Origin: Candidatus Sumerlaeota bacterium
Lineage (GTDB): Bacteria; Sumerlaeota; Sumerlaeia; SLMS01; JAHLLQ01
NCBI GenBank assembly: GCA_030156535.1
Contig: JASGMJ010000014.1
Span: forward strand, 51,915-115,914
DNA: 64,000 bases
Reading direction: 5' to 3'
In this document: piece after piece, positions 38,460 through 47,447 of the stretch
Numbering within the stretch: the first letter of the stretch is position 1
Layout: every line of letters starts with the position of its first letter
Notes under the pieces: model-generated
Seen by the model: the letters and a program-made list of their open reading frames with translations, nothing else
Told to the model about the DNA's origin: nothing
The model's database searches: none
Made by a program: the position numbers and the translations under genes

Positions 38460-39323
38460 TCAGGCGCCGCCTAGCTTCAGGGCCCTGTCCAGCACCGCGT
38501 AGAACGCCTCGTCTTCCTCCATCCACGGAAAGTGCCCGCACTCCGGGATGCGATGAACTTCCAGATTCGGGAGCAGCTCCCTGTACCCGTCCGGAACCCA
38601 TCCGGGGATCGGGTCCTCCTCCCCCCAGATCACCGTGGCGGGGCACTTCAGGCGCCGCAGCCCCTCCTCCCAACTCGGCTCCGCGTACCAACCCTCCAAC
38701 TGTTCGATGATGGACTTGTGCAAATGCGGTTCGAGGAAGGCCAGCCCCGGTTTGCCCGCGCGATGCTTCTCTGAGAAGTATCCCGTCACCGCGATGTTTG
38801 CGCGGCGCAGGAGATACTGTGCGGCGTCCTCGCGCGAGTGGGCCATCTGCGCCTGCACCTTCAGGTGGTCGTACTCTTCGCGCACATCGGGTGCCAGACG
38901 GCGGCGGATTTCGGCGTTGAATTCCGCCCGCCAACCGGTGCGCGCGCCGATCGGGCTGACGAGGATCAGGCGCTCGATGTACTCGGGGTGTTGCGACGCG
39001 TAAATCGCCGCCAGCAACCCGCCCCACGAGTGCCCCAGCACCCCGACGCGCTCGGCGCCCAGATGAAGGCGCACGGCTTCCACGTCTTCCGCGAACGCCT
39101 GGATGACGAAAGGGCCTTCGCTGGGCGAGCCCATGCTGCCGCGCTGAATGAAGCTCACGGCCTTCCACCCCGCGTTGGCCAACGGCTTCGCGAAGAACTT
39201 GAAGAGATAATCCGTCCCGCCCGGCCCGCCGTGCAGCAGGAGCATCGGCGTGCCCTCCGCGTGCGCCTCGCGGACGCGCAAAGATGCGCCAAAACTGGGG
39301 ACGGAGTACGTTGTGCTTCTCAA
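38460..39323 (-). CDS. Alpha/beta hydrolase, proline iminopeptidase-like
   Basis: A serine hydrolase with the nucleophile elbow GHSWGG (about residue 98), the oxyanion loop LLLHGGPGG, the acid region WGEEDPIPGW and the catalytic histidine in PECGHFPWME. The HGGPGG plus GHSWGG pair suits proline iminopeptidase/tricorn-interacting factor types. I chose TTG 39323 with AAAGGG 8 nt upstream, giving 287 residues; the longer open frame runs back into the helicase gene. It lies 70 nt after the MrfA-type helicase. Confidence 0.85.
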   Translation of the reverse strand: MRSTTYSVPSFGASLRVREAHAEGTPMLLLHGGPGGTDYLFKFFAKPLANAGWKAVSFIQRGSMGSPSEGPFVIQAFAEDVEAVRLHLGAERVGVLGHSWGGLLAAIYASQHPEYIERLILVSPIGARTGWRAEFNAEIRRRLAPDVREEYDHLKVQAQMAHSREDAAQYLLRRANIAVTGYFSEKHRAGKPGLAFLEPHLHKSIIEQLEGWYAEPSWEEGLRRLKCPATVIWGEEDPIPGWVPDGYRELLPNLEVHRIPECGHFPWMEEDEAFYAVLDRALKLGGA

Positions 39324-39393
39324 GAGATTCCCTTTCGATTCGATGAGTTTGATTTGTGCCAAATCGTGCGATTCGTGATGTTCTCTCTTCGCT

Positions 39394-41715
39394 TCAGTTC
39401 GATCCGCCAACGAGGTCCTGCAGCAACGCGCGCGTCGCGGGGCGCGCCTGCGGACCACTGGCCAGCGTGGGCCCGACGCACGCCGGGCAGCCGCTCTCGC
39501 AACGGCAATGCGTTGCCGCCTCCAGGCACGCGCGCAGAATGCGCTCCTCCATCGCAAACAGCCTGCGTGCCAATCCGATGCCGCCTGCGAACCGATCCCA
39601 CACATAGATCGTCGGGCGTTGGTCGTGCGGCGCGCGCAGCATCGCCGCCACGCCGATGTCGCGCGGATCGCACATCACATGAATGGGCACCGTGTTGCGC
39701 AGCAGATTCGCCAGTCCCTGCAAGGCCGATGAGAGATCAAAGCCCCGCTGCTTGAACTCCGCCCGCAATTCCTGGCGGAACGTCAGCCACATCGCCTCCG
39801 TCTGGATTTCAAGCTGCGGCACGGAGACTTCGCCATAGCCGATGGACTCGTGCGTTTCGAACTTCACCTTTTTGAACTTTGCGACCACGGTGGCCACCGA
39901 GACATCGCCAAAGCGCCGCGCCTCCAGCACGCCGTTCGCCTTTGCGGGCACGAGTTCCTGATCCGTGGAGAGCACCTGGATGTTAGAACTCGCCTCGGCG
40001 TCCGTGTAGTAATCCACGCGCTTCTGGCGGACATAGGCCGTGCGCCGGTCCCACTCCAGCCGCTCGACGTAGTATGTCACGGCGTTGTGAATGTAGATCG
40101 CGTGGTCGTGCAGCAGAAACGGCGCCGCGTTGTAGTCCACTTCTCCGAGGACCCTGTTGTTGTTGCCCGTGTCGAGCACGATGAAGTTCTGGTTCACGCC
40201 GGTGCGCAGACTCACGTTCTCGGCGGGGTAGACGTCCGAGGAGTAGTGCCAGCGTCCGGCACTGTGGCGCACCACGCGTTCGTCTTCGAGCACCTGGAGC
40301 ACCGGCGTGGGGTCTGTCCCGCCAAAGCGTTCCTCGCGCTCGAACGGAATCTCGAAGGCCGCGCACTTCAGGTGCGACGCCAGGATCGACAGGTTGTCCG
40401 GGTTCACGATCCCCTGTTCCGGCGAGCCCAGGAAGAAGTACTCGGGATTCGCCATCAGGAACTGGTCGATGGGCGAGTTGCTCCCCACGTAAACGGCCAG
40501 CGACGCGGACGCCTTGCGCCCCGCGCGCCCGGCCTGCTGCCACGCACTCGCAATCGTGCCCGGATAGCCCGCCATGATCGACACGTCCAGCCCGCCGATG
40601 TCGACGCCCAGTTCCAGCGCGTTCGTCGAGACCACGCCGAGCAGATGCCCGCTCTTGATCCCCTGTTCGATGCGGCGGCGTTCCGTCGGCAGGTAGCCCG
40701 AGCGGTAGCCCGCGATGCGGTCCGGGTCGCGGTGCAGCCGCGTCATGAACCGTTTCAGGTACGTCGTCATGACTTCGATCTGCACGCGCGAGGAACCGAA
40801 GATGATTGTCTGGCGGCCGCGCGCAATGAAACGCGATGCGAGCTTCGTTGCCTCGATGCGTACCGACTTGCGAACGTTGAGCTCCTTGTTCACCACCGGC
40901 GGGTTGTAGAACACGAACGTGCGCTCGCCGCGCGGCGCGCCGCTTTCCCCGATCAATTCAAAGTCCCGCCCGGTCAACTCGTGGGCGAGCTCCGAGGGAT
41001 TCGCGATCGTTGCCGAGCAGCACAGGAACGTGGGCTTTGCGCCGTAGAAATCGCACAGGCGGTTGAAGCGCCGCATCACGTTGGCCAGGTGGCTGCCGAA
41101 CACCCCGCGGTACTGATGCAATTCGTCGATCACGACGTAGCGCAGGTTCTCGAACAACTTGATCCACCCCGTGTGGTGGGGGAGAATGCCGCAGTGCAGC
41201 ATGTCGGGGTTCGTCACGATGATGTGCCCGGCATCGCGCAGCGCCCGGCGCGTTGCGGGCGGCGTGTCGCCGTCGTAGGTGTAGACGCGGATGTCGCGGC
41301 CGCACTCCGACGTCAGGCCGTGCAGTTCGTTGTACTGGTCGTGGCTCAATGCCTTCGTGGGAAACAGGTAGAGCGCGCGGCTGTTCTGGTCCGTCAGGAG
41401 TCCCTGCACCACGGGCACGTTGTAGCACAGCGTCTTGCCCGAGGCCGTCGGCGTCACCACCACCACGTTGCGCCCTGCCAGTGCCGCGTCCATTGCCGCG
41501 GCCTGATGCGTGAAAGGGCGCTCGATGCCGCGCTTGAGCAGAGCCGCCTTCAATTCCGGCGCGAGCGCGCGCGGCCACTCTGCGTGGCGCGCCTCCTGGG
41601 CGGGCAGACGTTCGACGTGGACAATGTTGCGGGCGAGTGCGGGGTGGCTGAGGAACTCGTCGATCAGTGGCTCAAGCGGGCGTTCGGAGCGGGGGCGGGT
41701 ATCGGGCACGGTCAC
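39394..41715 (-). CDS. MrfA-type DEAD/DEAH helicase with C-terminal cysteine cluster (DUF1998)
   Basis: Superfamily 2 helicase with Walker A PTASGKT, the DELH box in VVIDELHQYRG, SATI, and the late motif QQAGRAGRKASASLAVYV. The C-terminal DUF1998-type domain ends with the zinc cluster CRCESGCPACVGP, four cysteines as in MrfA, the mitomycin-repair helicase of Bacillus subtilis, and in YprA. At 773 residues it is full length. It probably takes part in excision repair of bulky lesions or cross-links. No partner exonuclease (MrfB) is beside it. Confidence 0.92.
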   Translation of the reverse strand: MTVPDTRPRSERPLEPLIDEFLSHPALARNIVHVERLPAQEARHAEWPRALAPELKAALLKRGIERPFTHQAAAMDAALAGRNVVVVTPTASGKTLCYNVPVVQGLLTDQNSRALYLFPTKALSHDQYNELHGLTSECGRDIRVYTYDGDTPPATRRALRDAGHIIVTNPDMLHCGILPHHTGWIKLFENLRYVVIDELHQYRGVFGSHLANVMRRFNRLCDFYGAKPTFLCCSATIANPSELAHELTGRDFELIGESGAPRGERTFVFYNPPVVNKELNVRKSVRIEATKLASRFIARGRQTIIFGSSRVQIEVMTTYLKRFMTRLHRDPDRIAGYRSGYLPTERRRIEQGIKSGHLLGVVSTNALELGVDIGGLDVSIMAGYPGTIASAWQQAGRAGRKASASLAVYVGSNSPIDQFLMANPEYFFLGSPEQGIVNPDNLSILASHLKCAAFEIPFEREERFGGTDPTPVLQVLEDERVVRHSAGRWHYSSDVYPAENVSLRTGVNQNFIVLDTGNNNRVLGEVDYNAAPFLLHDHAIYIHNAVTYYVERLEWDRRTAYVRQKRVDYYTDAEASSNIQVLSTDQELVPAKANGVLEARRFGDVSVATVVAKFKKVKFETHESIGYGEVSVPQLEIQTEAMWLTFRQELRAEFKQRGFDLSSALQGLANLLRNTVPIHVMCDPRDIGVAAMLRAPHDQRPTIYVWDRFAGGIGLARRLFAMEERILRACLEAATHCRCESGCPACVGPTLASGPQARPATRALLQDLVGGSN

Positions 41716-41803
41716 GGGGGAACCCCTTTGGCAATTCTACGCCCAGCCTTAGCGTGCGGTGCGGCACCATCTCAAGAGCGAAGTTTTTGCGTAACGGCAA
41801 GGA

Positions 41804-42304
41804 TCAGCAGGGCTTCGTCTCTTCGGCGAGAACGCATGCGGGCGGCAGCCCCTCCACTGCCAGCGCCTGGTTGGAGTACCGCCAGTCCGCCGACACGTCG
41901 ATCCATTCCCAGCCCGCCGGTGGCTGGGGGGGCGGGCCGTGTTCCTCGACTTCCACCTCGGCCAGCACCAGGCCCGCGTGCCTCCCCGCGAAGACATCCA
42001 CTTCGAGATTGCCGGGCAGGTAGTACCGCCGCTTCTCGATGCGGTGGTCCGTCAGTTCCGTCATCTTGCGCGCGTCTTCCACGGGGATCGCATATTCGTA
42101 CTCGTGGCGTGCCACGGGGCCGCCCCCCTCCGGCACCGTGCCGACGCTCTTCACGGTGATCCGGCCTTCCTCGCCAACCACGCGCACGCGCACCGTGGGC
42201 GAGCCGGTGGTCAGGTAGGTTTGAAGCATGCCGACGGATTGGCATCCGGCCGGGATGCCGGGATACTTCGTCACCAGGAACCGCCATTCGATTTCGAGCG
42301 CCAT
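41804..42304 (-). CDS. CYTH-domain triphosphate phosphatase
   Basis: Starts at ATG 42304 (MALEIEWRFLV). CYTH/triphosphate tunnel enzymes open with ExExK; here it reads EIEWR, with an arginine replacing the usual lysine position two residues later shifted, so activity may differ. Basic and acidic tunnel residues follow in alternating strands (RVRVVGEEGRITVKSVG; EYEYAIPVEDARKM; EVDVFAGRHAGLVLAEVEVEE), and the EVEVE pair is well kept. 166 residues. It is the last gene of the tight leftward cluster, 4 nt after the O-antigen ligase gene. Confidence 0.85.
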   Translation of the reverse strand: MALEIEWRFLVTKYPGIPAGCQSVGMLQTYLTTGSPTVRVRVVGEEGRITVKSVGTVPEGGGPVARHEYEYAIPVEDARKMTELTDHRIEKRRYYLPGNLEVDVFAGRHAGLVLAEVEVEEHGPPPQPPAGWEWIDVSADWRYSNQALAVEGLPPACVLAEETKPC

Positions 42305-42308
42305 TGCG

Positions 42309-43931
42309 TCACCGCCGTTTCGATTTGTTTCCCACTTCGGCGCGCAGTTGCGCGTAGCGTGCCTGCACGGTGATGTGCAGCGGGGCGCGCTCGATTGCCA
42401 GTTGTTCCAGAAACGCCAGCGCCTCCGCACGCTTGCCCTGCCGGAGTTTCAGGCGCACAAGCCACAGCGCGATCTCGGGCGACCACGGAAGGCGCTCGTG
42501 GGCATTGAGTGCGACGGCCTCCGCCTGCTGGGGCGTCAGTGTCTTCGCGGCCCAGCGAACCTCCTCGATGCGCGCGTACTCATCGTGGGGCGCGGCGGCC
42601 ACCCACTGCTCGACCACCGGCTGGAGCTTTCGCCTCGGGTCGGCGTACTGGGCGATTTCGGGAGAGCGGTCGCGGATGGCCCACGCACGGTCCTTCAGCG
42701 GCACCGTCCACCCCGGCAGAAACGATGCCGCGTCGATGTCGTACCCCGCCGCCTGGCGCGAGTAGTGCCATTGCGCGGCGGGAAACAGCACGGCCATTGC
42801 CAGTGCGGGAATCAGCCCGCCTGCCCACCCCATCCACGCATGTCCCGGGACGAGATCGGGGTTCTCCATTTCCGCATCCGGCGGCCTCGGGCAACCGAGC
42901 ACGCCCGGCCACAGGAACAGCAGGAGCACCAATGCGGGGAGCGGCGTCGCCCGCATCGCCAGCACTCCCGCGATCCAGAGCCCTGCTGCTCCCAGCAGGA
43001 CAAAGCGCGCGCGGTCCCAGGGTTGCGCCGTGATCGTCCGTCCGAACGTGCCCAGCGCCAGCAGGACCAGCAGCGCGCAGAACGGCATCCCCATTTCGCC
43101 CACGAGGCGGAATGCCCCGTTCGCGGCCAGGGGAGCTTCGGCGGGCGGACGCAGTGCGTACTCCGCGAAGGCGCGTTCCACACCGCCGGAGCCCCATCCG
43201 CTCAGGGGCTTTGCCTTCAGCATGACGAGCGCCGCGCGTTGGTCCGCCTTCAGAATCGGCGGGGGAGCCGCGCGCATCTCCGCCACCGTCAGCGCCCCCA
43301 GCAGCAGGACGAACCAGGCGAGTCCGCCCAGCAGCGCGCGTTCCTCGCCCAGATGATCCTTCAGGCGTCGATAAATCAGCGTCACGCCCAGGCACCACGC
43401 GATTGCCGCCCCCCACCACGCCAGCTCGCCCCCCATGAACTCCGGTTCGCCCCATCGCAGCACCGTGCGCAGCACGCCGGCTCCCACGAACGTCAGCATC
43501 AACAGATCGGGGTCCTGTTGGCGAAAGCGCCACCCCAGCACCACCAGCGCCGCCGCGCATCCCCACAACGGCAGCGACAGCACGGCGGCTTCGCGCTCGG
43601 GCACGAACCCCGCCGCACCGGCCAGCGGCCATGCGAGCAGCACGGCGAACAGCGCCAGCAGGCCCACGCGCGCCAGCGTTCGTTCCTCGAACTGCCGGGG
43701 TGGCCCCGCGACGAACAACGCGAGCGCGATGAACGCCGCGGGAATCCCTCCGGGCTGATTGATCGCAAGGGGCGAAACGTCCAGCAGCGCCATTCCCATC
43801 GCCGCCAATCCCGCACCGGCCGCCGCGCGCCAGAACGCCGGGGTCTTGCCCAGAAACGCTCCCGTGCCGCCGCGCTGGTCCTGCTGCGGCGAGCCGGGGG
43901 CCTTTCCACGCGGGATGGAGTCGTCCGTCAT
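42309..43931 (-). CDS. O-antigen ligase family (Wzy_C) membrane protein with TPR-like tail
   Basis: Twelve or so transmembrane segments are visible between residues 30 and 410. The family hallmark is the loop LSGWGSGGVERAFAEY, then LVGEMGMPFCALLVLLALG, matching the G.G...F.Y ... E.G.....L pattern of O-antigen ligases and polymerases. The C-terminal 130 residues form helical, TPR-like repeats (EEVRWAAKTLTPQQAEAVALNA). ATG 43931 begins MTDDSIPRG; 540 residues. It is in the tight cluster between an unknown secreted protein and the CYTH enzyme. Confidence 0.85.
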   Translation of the reverse strand: MTDDSIPRGKAPGSPQQDQRGGTGAFLGKTPAFWRAAAGAGLAAMGMALLDVSPLAINQPGGIPAAFIALALFVAGPPRQFEERTLARVGLLALFAVLLAWPLAGAAGFVPEREAAVLSLPLWGCAAALVVLGWRFRQQDPDLLMLTFVGAGVLRTVLRWGEPEFMGGELAWWGAAIAWCLGVTLIYRRLKDHLGEERALLGGLAWFVLLLGALTVAEMRAAPPPILKADQRAALVMLKAKPLSGWGSGGVERAFAEYALRPPAEAPLAANGAFRLVGEMGMPFCALLVLLALGTFGRTITAQPWDRARFVLLGAAGLWIAGVLAMRATPLPALVLLLFLWPGVLGCPRPPDAEMENPDLVPGHAWMGWAGGLIPALAMAVLFPAAQWHYSRQAAGYDIDAASFLPGWTVPLKDRAWAIRDRSPEIAQYADPRRKLQPVVEQWVAAAPHDEYARIEEVRWAAKTLTPQQAEAVALNAHERLPWSPEIALWLVRLKLRQGKRAEALAFLEQLAIERAPLHITVQARYAQLRAEVGNKSKRR

Positions 43932-43944
43932 GCCAGCGTCTCCG

Positions 43945-44805
43945 TCAGTTTCCGCGATCGCGCATGTCCAGATACTCCTGCACGCGGCCGAGCGCCTCGC
44001 CGAGCAACTCGACCTGCTGGCGGAAGCGATGCCGGTCTCCCGCGCGGTGGTAGTCGGCAAGATTCTCGGCGACCACCTCCACTTGCAGCGCGGCGTTGCG
44101 GTAGCCCGGCCGCATCAGGTCCGGCAGTTCTCCCTGCCGCAGCACCAGCGCGCGCCCGAGTTCGCCCAGCTCCCGCGCGACAACTCCCGCGTCGGGTTTC
44201 AGCGAGCCGCGATTCTCTTCGCGCAGCCAGCGCCATCGGCGCCGCGTTTCCGAGGCGATCTCCCGCGCGTTCATCAGCGTCAGCGTGCCCCTCATGCTCT
44301 CGTCGCCGTAGCGCAACTCCCCCCAATCGGGGGGCAGAGCCATCGTGCGGGGATCGGGGAGCCCGGTGTTGTGAATGTCCGTCAGCACCGACAATTCCTC
44401 GATGCGCAGTAGTGTTTCCTCCAGCAGGCGCGCACTCGTGCTCAATTCCATCAGCGTGCCCACCGAGACGTCGCGCTCGAAGTTGTCGAGCAGGCGTTCC
44501 GTTCGGGTGAGTGCGGCTTTGATTTCCTGCCACTCGTCGTCCGGCGCAATGGCACCGGCGATTCGTCCGTACAGCGCCAAGTCCTCGCGCAGGCGGTCGA
44601 TGGTGGTGCGGAACGCCTCGTACTCGTCGGTGCGGATCGCGCTGCGCAAATCGGCCGTGTGCGTCTGGAGGCGGAAGCGGATCATCGTCCAGGCCGTGCT
44701 CGTTGGCTCGTCGCCCACGAGCACTTCCGTGTCCTGCTGGGCCGCCACGGGAACGGACGCCCCGAGCAGAAGGAGCAGCAGGATGAAGTGGAATAAGCGG
44801 CTCAT
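43945..44805 (-). CDS. Secreted protein of unknown function
   Basis: A signal peptide (MSRLFHFILLLLLLGASVPV, cleaved after AAA) precedes a 265-residue, almost entirely helical mature protein with long amphipathic stretches such as EAFRTTIDRLREDLALYG. I recognise no family. Its start overlaps the lipoprotein stop (ATGA), and the ligase start follows 13 nt after its stop, so it belongs to the cluster's operon. Confidence 0.72.
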   Translation of the reverse strand: MSRLFHFILLLLLLGASVPVAAQQDTEVLVGDEPTSTAWTMIRFRLQTHTADLRSAIRTDEYEAFRTTIDRLREDLALYGRIAGAIAPDDEWQEIKAALTRTERLLDNFERDVSVGTLMELSTSARLLEETLLRIEELSVLTDIHNTGLPDPRTMALPPDWGELRYGDESMRGTLTLMNAREIASETRRRWRWLREENRGSLKPDAGVVARELGELGRALVLRQGELPDLMRPGYRNAALQVEVVAENLADYHRAGDRHRFRQQVELLGEALGRVQEYLDMRDRGN

Positions 44806-47027
44806 TGAGAAGGCTCCCTCAACATCCTGATCAGGTCCTCGTTTGCCTCAATGGACTCCGTCCCCAATTTGAACCGGTCTGCCGCGCGGGCCCGTTTCAG
44901 AAGCTCTTCCGCCTCGTCCAGGCGTCCGTCGTTGATATTTCCCTGCGCTGCGGCAATCAGCACGTCCACATTGTCCGGGCCGAGCTCCACTGCCTTCGCG
45001 TACAGCCGCATGGCCAGGTCGGCGTAGCCTCCGGACTCCAGGGCACGTGCCGCACGCGTCAGGTTCTCCGGCACCTCGGGATGCGAACTCGCACGATTGA
45101 TCGAGGCGGCGAGTTCGACTCCGAAAACGTCGTTCTGAATCGCCCACGATTCGGCCACACGATTCATCACGTCGTTCTCCGGGTGCTCCAGGACCACACG
45201 CTCCATCAGGGCCGCAGTGGGTTCTTCCTCATTTGTCGCGCCGCACTCCACAGCCGCGCGATTGACCAGCGTGGGCAGCGTTTCGGGTCCGAAGTTCTCG
45301 GCCAGCGTGATGCGCATCCACGTTCCGCGCAGCAACTCCTCCGCCGTTGCGCGCAGCGGCATTCTCCCGGCAAGGCGCTCGCGCGCCACGTAGAACGGCG
45401 CATGCAGTGTCCGCATGAATTCACGTTCCGTGTCCGTCGCCTGCGTCATGCTGTAACTCATTTCCTCCCGTGCGGTCTCCAGCATCCAGTCCGCGTTTGC
45501 TTCATTGGCGAGCACCGATCCGTACATCGCTGCGATGGCGGCGACCGTTGCCGGTTCCTCTGGGATCAGGCCATCCGCCTCGTCGAGATACGCGTCGAGC
45601 ATTCCCAGAGCCCGGCCGTCATCTGGCAAATCAATGCCTGCGTGGTGTGCGAGTCCCCTGTATAGTGCGGCCTTCATCGTTTCCAGCAGCGCGGGAGTGG
45701 GCGGAGTGTACAGCCCTGCCTCATCGGGCGGTGCCTTGTCCACAGTCGCCAGTGCCAGCCTCAGGTCCTCCACCAGGGCCTTCGCTCCCGTCACGAACTC
45801 CTCGCGCGCTTCCAGCGCGTCACTCAGGTCGCGGGCCAGCAGGTCCTCGGTTCGCGCTCTCAGCACCACGCCTTTTCCGTCGCGTATGACGAGCATGGCG
45901 ATCCACTCGCCCGAGGGGGAAAGTGCTGCGTCCAGAGTCGGCTCGGCGGTTAGCGCGCGCTCCGCCGTCGCATCATGCAGATCGGAAAGAAACACGCGCG
46001 CGGACGGCCCCAGCAGCACGCCGCCCTCTGCCCCTCGGATGCGCCGGGTTGCACGGATGAAGAGCAGCCTGCCCTGCCGGTCCACAGAGGGGTTCAGGTC
46101 CACGTCCTCGCCCGGCCGCGTGATGCGGATGCGCCATCCGCCGGGTTCTTCCTTCACCAGCGAATCCACGCCCACGGACTGCAGTTGCGGGTCGATTTGC
46201 CAGATTGGCGCCGGGTCGGGAAAAAGCACGTGGCTCTCGATCTGGTGGCCCCACACAATGCCCGCCAGCGGCAGCGTTCCGAGCGATGAAACGAACGACG
46301 GCGAATGCAGCAACTCGCGCGGCTTTCCGCTCTCGCGTCCCACTTCCCAGGTCTTCCAGTAAATCCGCACGTCCTCCGAAGCGTCGAATTGCACGTAGTC
46401 CCGCAGCAGCCAAAAGTCATCGCCCTGCGGTGCGTAAACAAGGTAGCCTGTCAGTTCCGTGCGCGTGCTGCCGTCCCAGGCCACTTTGCCGTCCGGCCAC
46501 GCAATGGCCTTCTTCAGGCCGGGTCCGCTCGCCAGCAACTCCGTCCCTGCCGCATTCCATTGGAGTGTGCTCGCCGTTCCCTCTGCCAGCGTCCGGGTTG
46601 CTTCGCCGCGCGGAGAGGCAACGACCCGTTCGGATTCCGCCATCACGACGGTGCCTTCGTCATCCACGAGCAGGGCCGCCGGCAGGACGTCGAAGGAGTG
46701 GGAGGCCACGATCTCGCCCGGCGTTGCTTCGTGCATTTTGGGATTCAGCGTGATTGCCGCGCGGGCGAAGGTGATGTCGCGCTTGCGGGGGAGACGCGCA
46801 GCGACGCGGTCGCCGTTCTCCAGCGTGATGGTCGTTTTTTCCGTTCGTTGATCGGCCAGTTCGAGAATCGCATCCACGCGCAGGGCGAGTGTTTCCTCCA
46901 GCGCATCCTGGCCGTCCGGGCTCGTGCCCGATGGGGATTCTTGCGCACTCTCCCCGCACGCCGTGACGAGAAAGACCGCCAGCAGCAGGTACAGCATACA
47001 CGTGCTGATTGCTCTGCGTTCAGGCAC
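44802..47027 (-). CDS. Large lipoprotein with TPR-like C-terminus, unknown function
   Basis: GTG 47027 is the start: GGAGG lies 6 nt upstream, and it overlaps the previous gene's stop by 8 nt. The signal peptide reads MPERRAISTCMLYLLLAVFL then VTAC, the lipobox cysteine being about 24. Residues 60-400 contain repeated beta-propeller-like strands (GKVAWDGSTRTELTGYLVY, LFIRATRRIRG). Residues 600-741 are helical TPR-like repeats (YAKAVELGPDNVDVLIAAA). 741 residues. No family assignment. It follows the 141-residue protein in the six-gene cluster. Confidence 0.75.
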   Translation of the reverse strand: MPERRAISTCMLYLLLAVFLVTACGESAQESPSGTSPDGQDALEETLALRVDAILELADQRTEKTTITLENGDRVAARLPRKRDITFARAAITLNPKMHEATPGEIVASHSFDVLPAALLVDDEGTVVMAESERVVASPRGEATRTLAEGTASTLQWNAAGTELLASGPGLKKAIAWPDGKVAWDGSTRTELTGYLVYAPQGDDFWLLRDYVQFDASEDVRIYWKTWEVGRESGKPRELLHSPSFVSSLGTLPLAGIVWGHQIESHVLFPDPAPIWQIDPQLQSVGVDSLVKEEPGGWRIRITRPGEDVDLNPSVDRQGRLLFIRATRRIRGAEGGVLLGPSARVFLSDLHDATAERALTAEPTLDAALSPSGEWIAMLVIRDGKGVVLRARTEDLLARDLSDALEAREEFVTGAKALVEDLRLALATVDKAPPDEAGLYTPPTPALLETMKAALYRGLAHHAGIDLPDDGRALGMLDAYLDEADGLIPEEPATVAAIAAMYGSVLANEANADWMLETAREEMSYSMTQATDTEREFMRTLHAPFYVARERLAGRMPLRATAEELLRGTWMRITLAENFGPETLPTLVNRAAVECGATNEEEPTAALMERVVLEHPENDVMNRVAESWAIQNDVFGVELAASINRASSHPEVPENLTRAARALESGGYADLAMRLYAKAVELGPDNVDVLIAAAQGNINDGRLDEAEELLKRARAADRFKLGTESIEANEDLIRMLREPSQ

Positions 47028-47445
47028 GTGGGGCCTCCACAAGGAGCGAGTAACGCTGGGTGCTCGACTCGTCGATTCCTTCGGCCGGCTCCACCCGCGT
47101 CGTTGTCTGTTGCAGCAGCAGGCGCACGGGGAGCGCCTCGCGCGTCAGGCGCATGCGGTAGCGCGTCGTCATCGTATAGCACGTGGCGCCCAGGCGCTCT
47201 TCGCTTTTTTCGATCTTCAGTTGGATGCCGGGGGCTGCGTCGAGAAAGTGCGACGCGATTTGTGGCGTGCAGAGTTCGCCGGAGGCAGCGAGGACGCCGC
47301 GCAGAATCTCGCCTTCCGTGTGCGTGTCCTCGTCCTCATAGCGGTCGCGCAGAACGAACTCGCCCTCCCAGCCGGAAGGCCCGGCCGCGACGGCTTCGCG
47401 TTGGGGATAACGATTCTCCCAGTCCGCCATCGGAATCTCGGGCAT
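47020..47445 (-). CDS. Small protein of unknown function, cluster with AAA+ ATPase
   Basis: The 141-residue product has no signal peptide and is beta-rich (GWEGEFVLRDRYEDEDT, CYTMTTRYRMRLTREALPVR). It starts 2 nt after the ATPase stop and its own stop overlaps the large lipoprotein's start. That placement suggests it works with the ATPase, but the sequence gives no direct function. Confidence 0.65.
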   Translation of the reverse strand: MPEIPMADWENRYPQREAVAAGPSGWEGEFVLRDRYEDEDTHTEGEILRGVLAASGELCTPQIASHFLDAAPGIQLKIEKSEERLGATCYTMTTRYRMRLTREALPVRLLLQQTTTRVEPAEGIDESSTQRYSLLVEAPRA

Positions 47446-47447
47446 CG

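Noticed and set aside
39850..42159. Long open frame (769 codons) opposite the MrfA-type helicase gene
   Set aside because: It is a shadow of the high-GC codon pattern. The product is rich in Arg, His, Val and Gln without a domain, while the opposite strand has a clear helicase.
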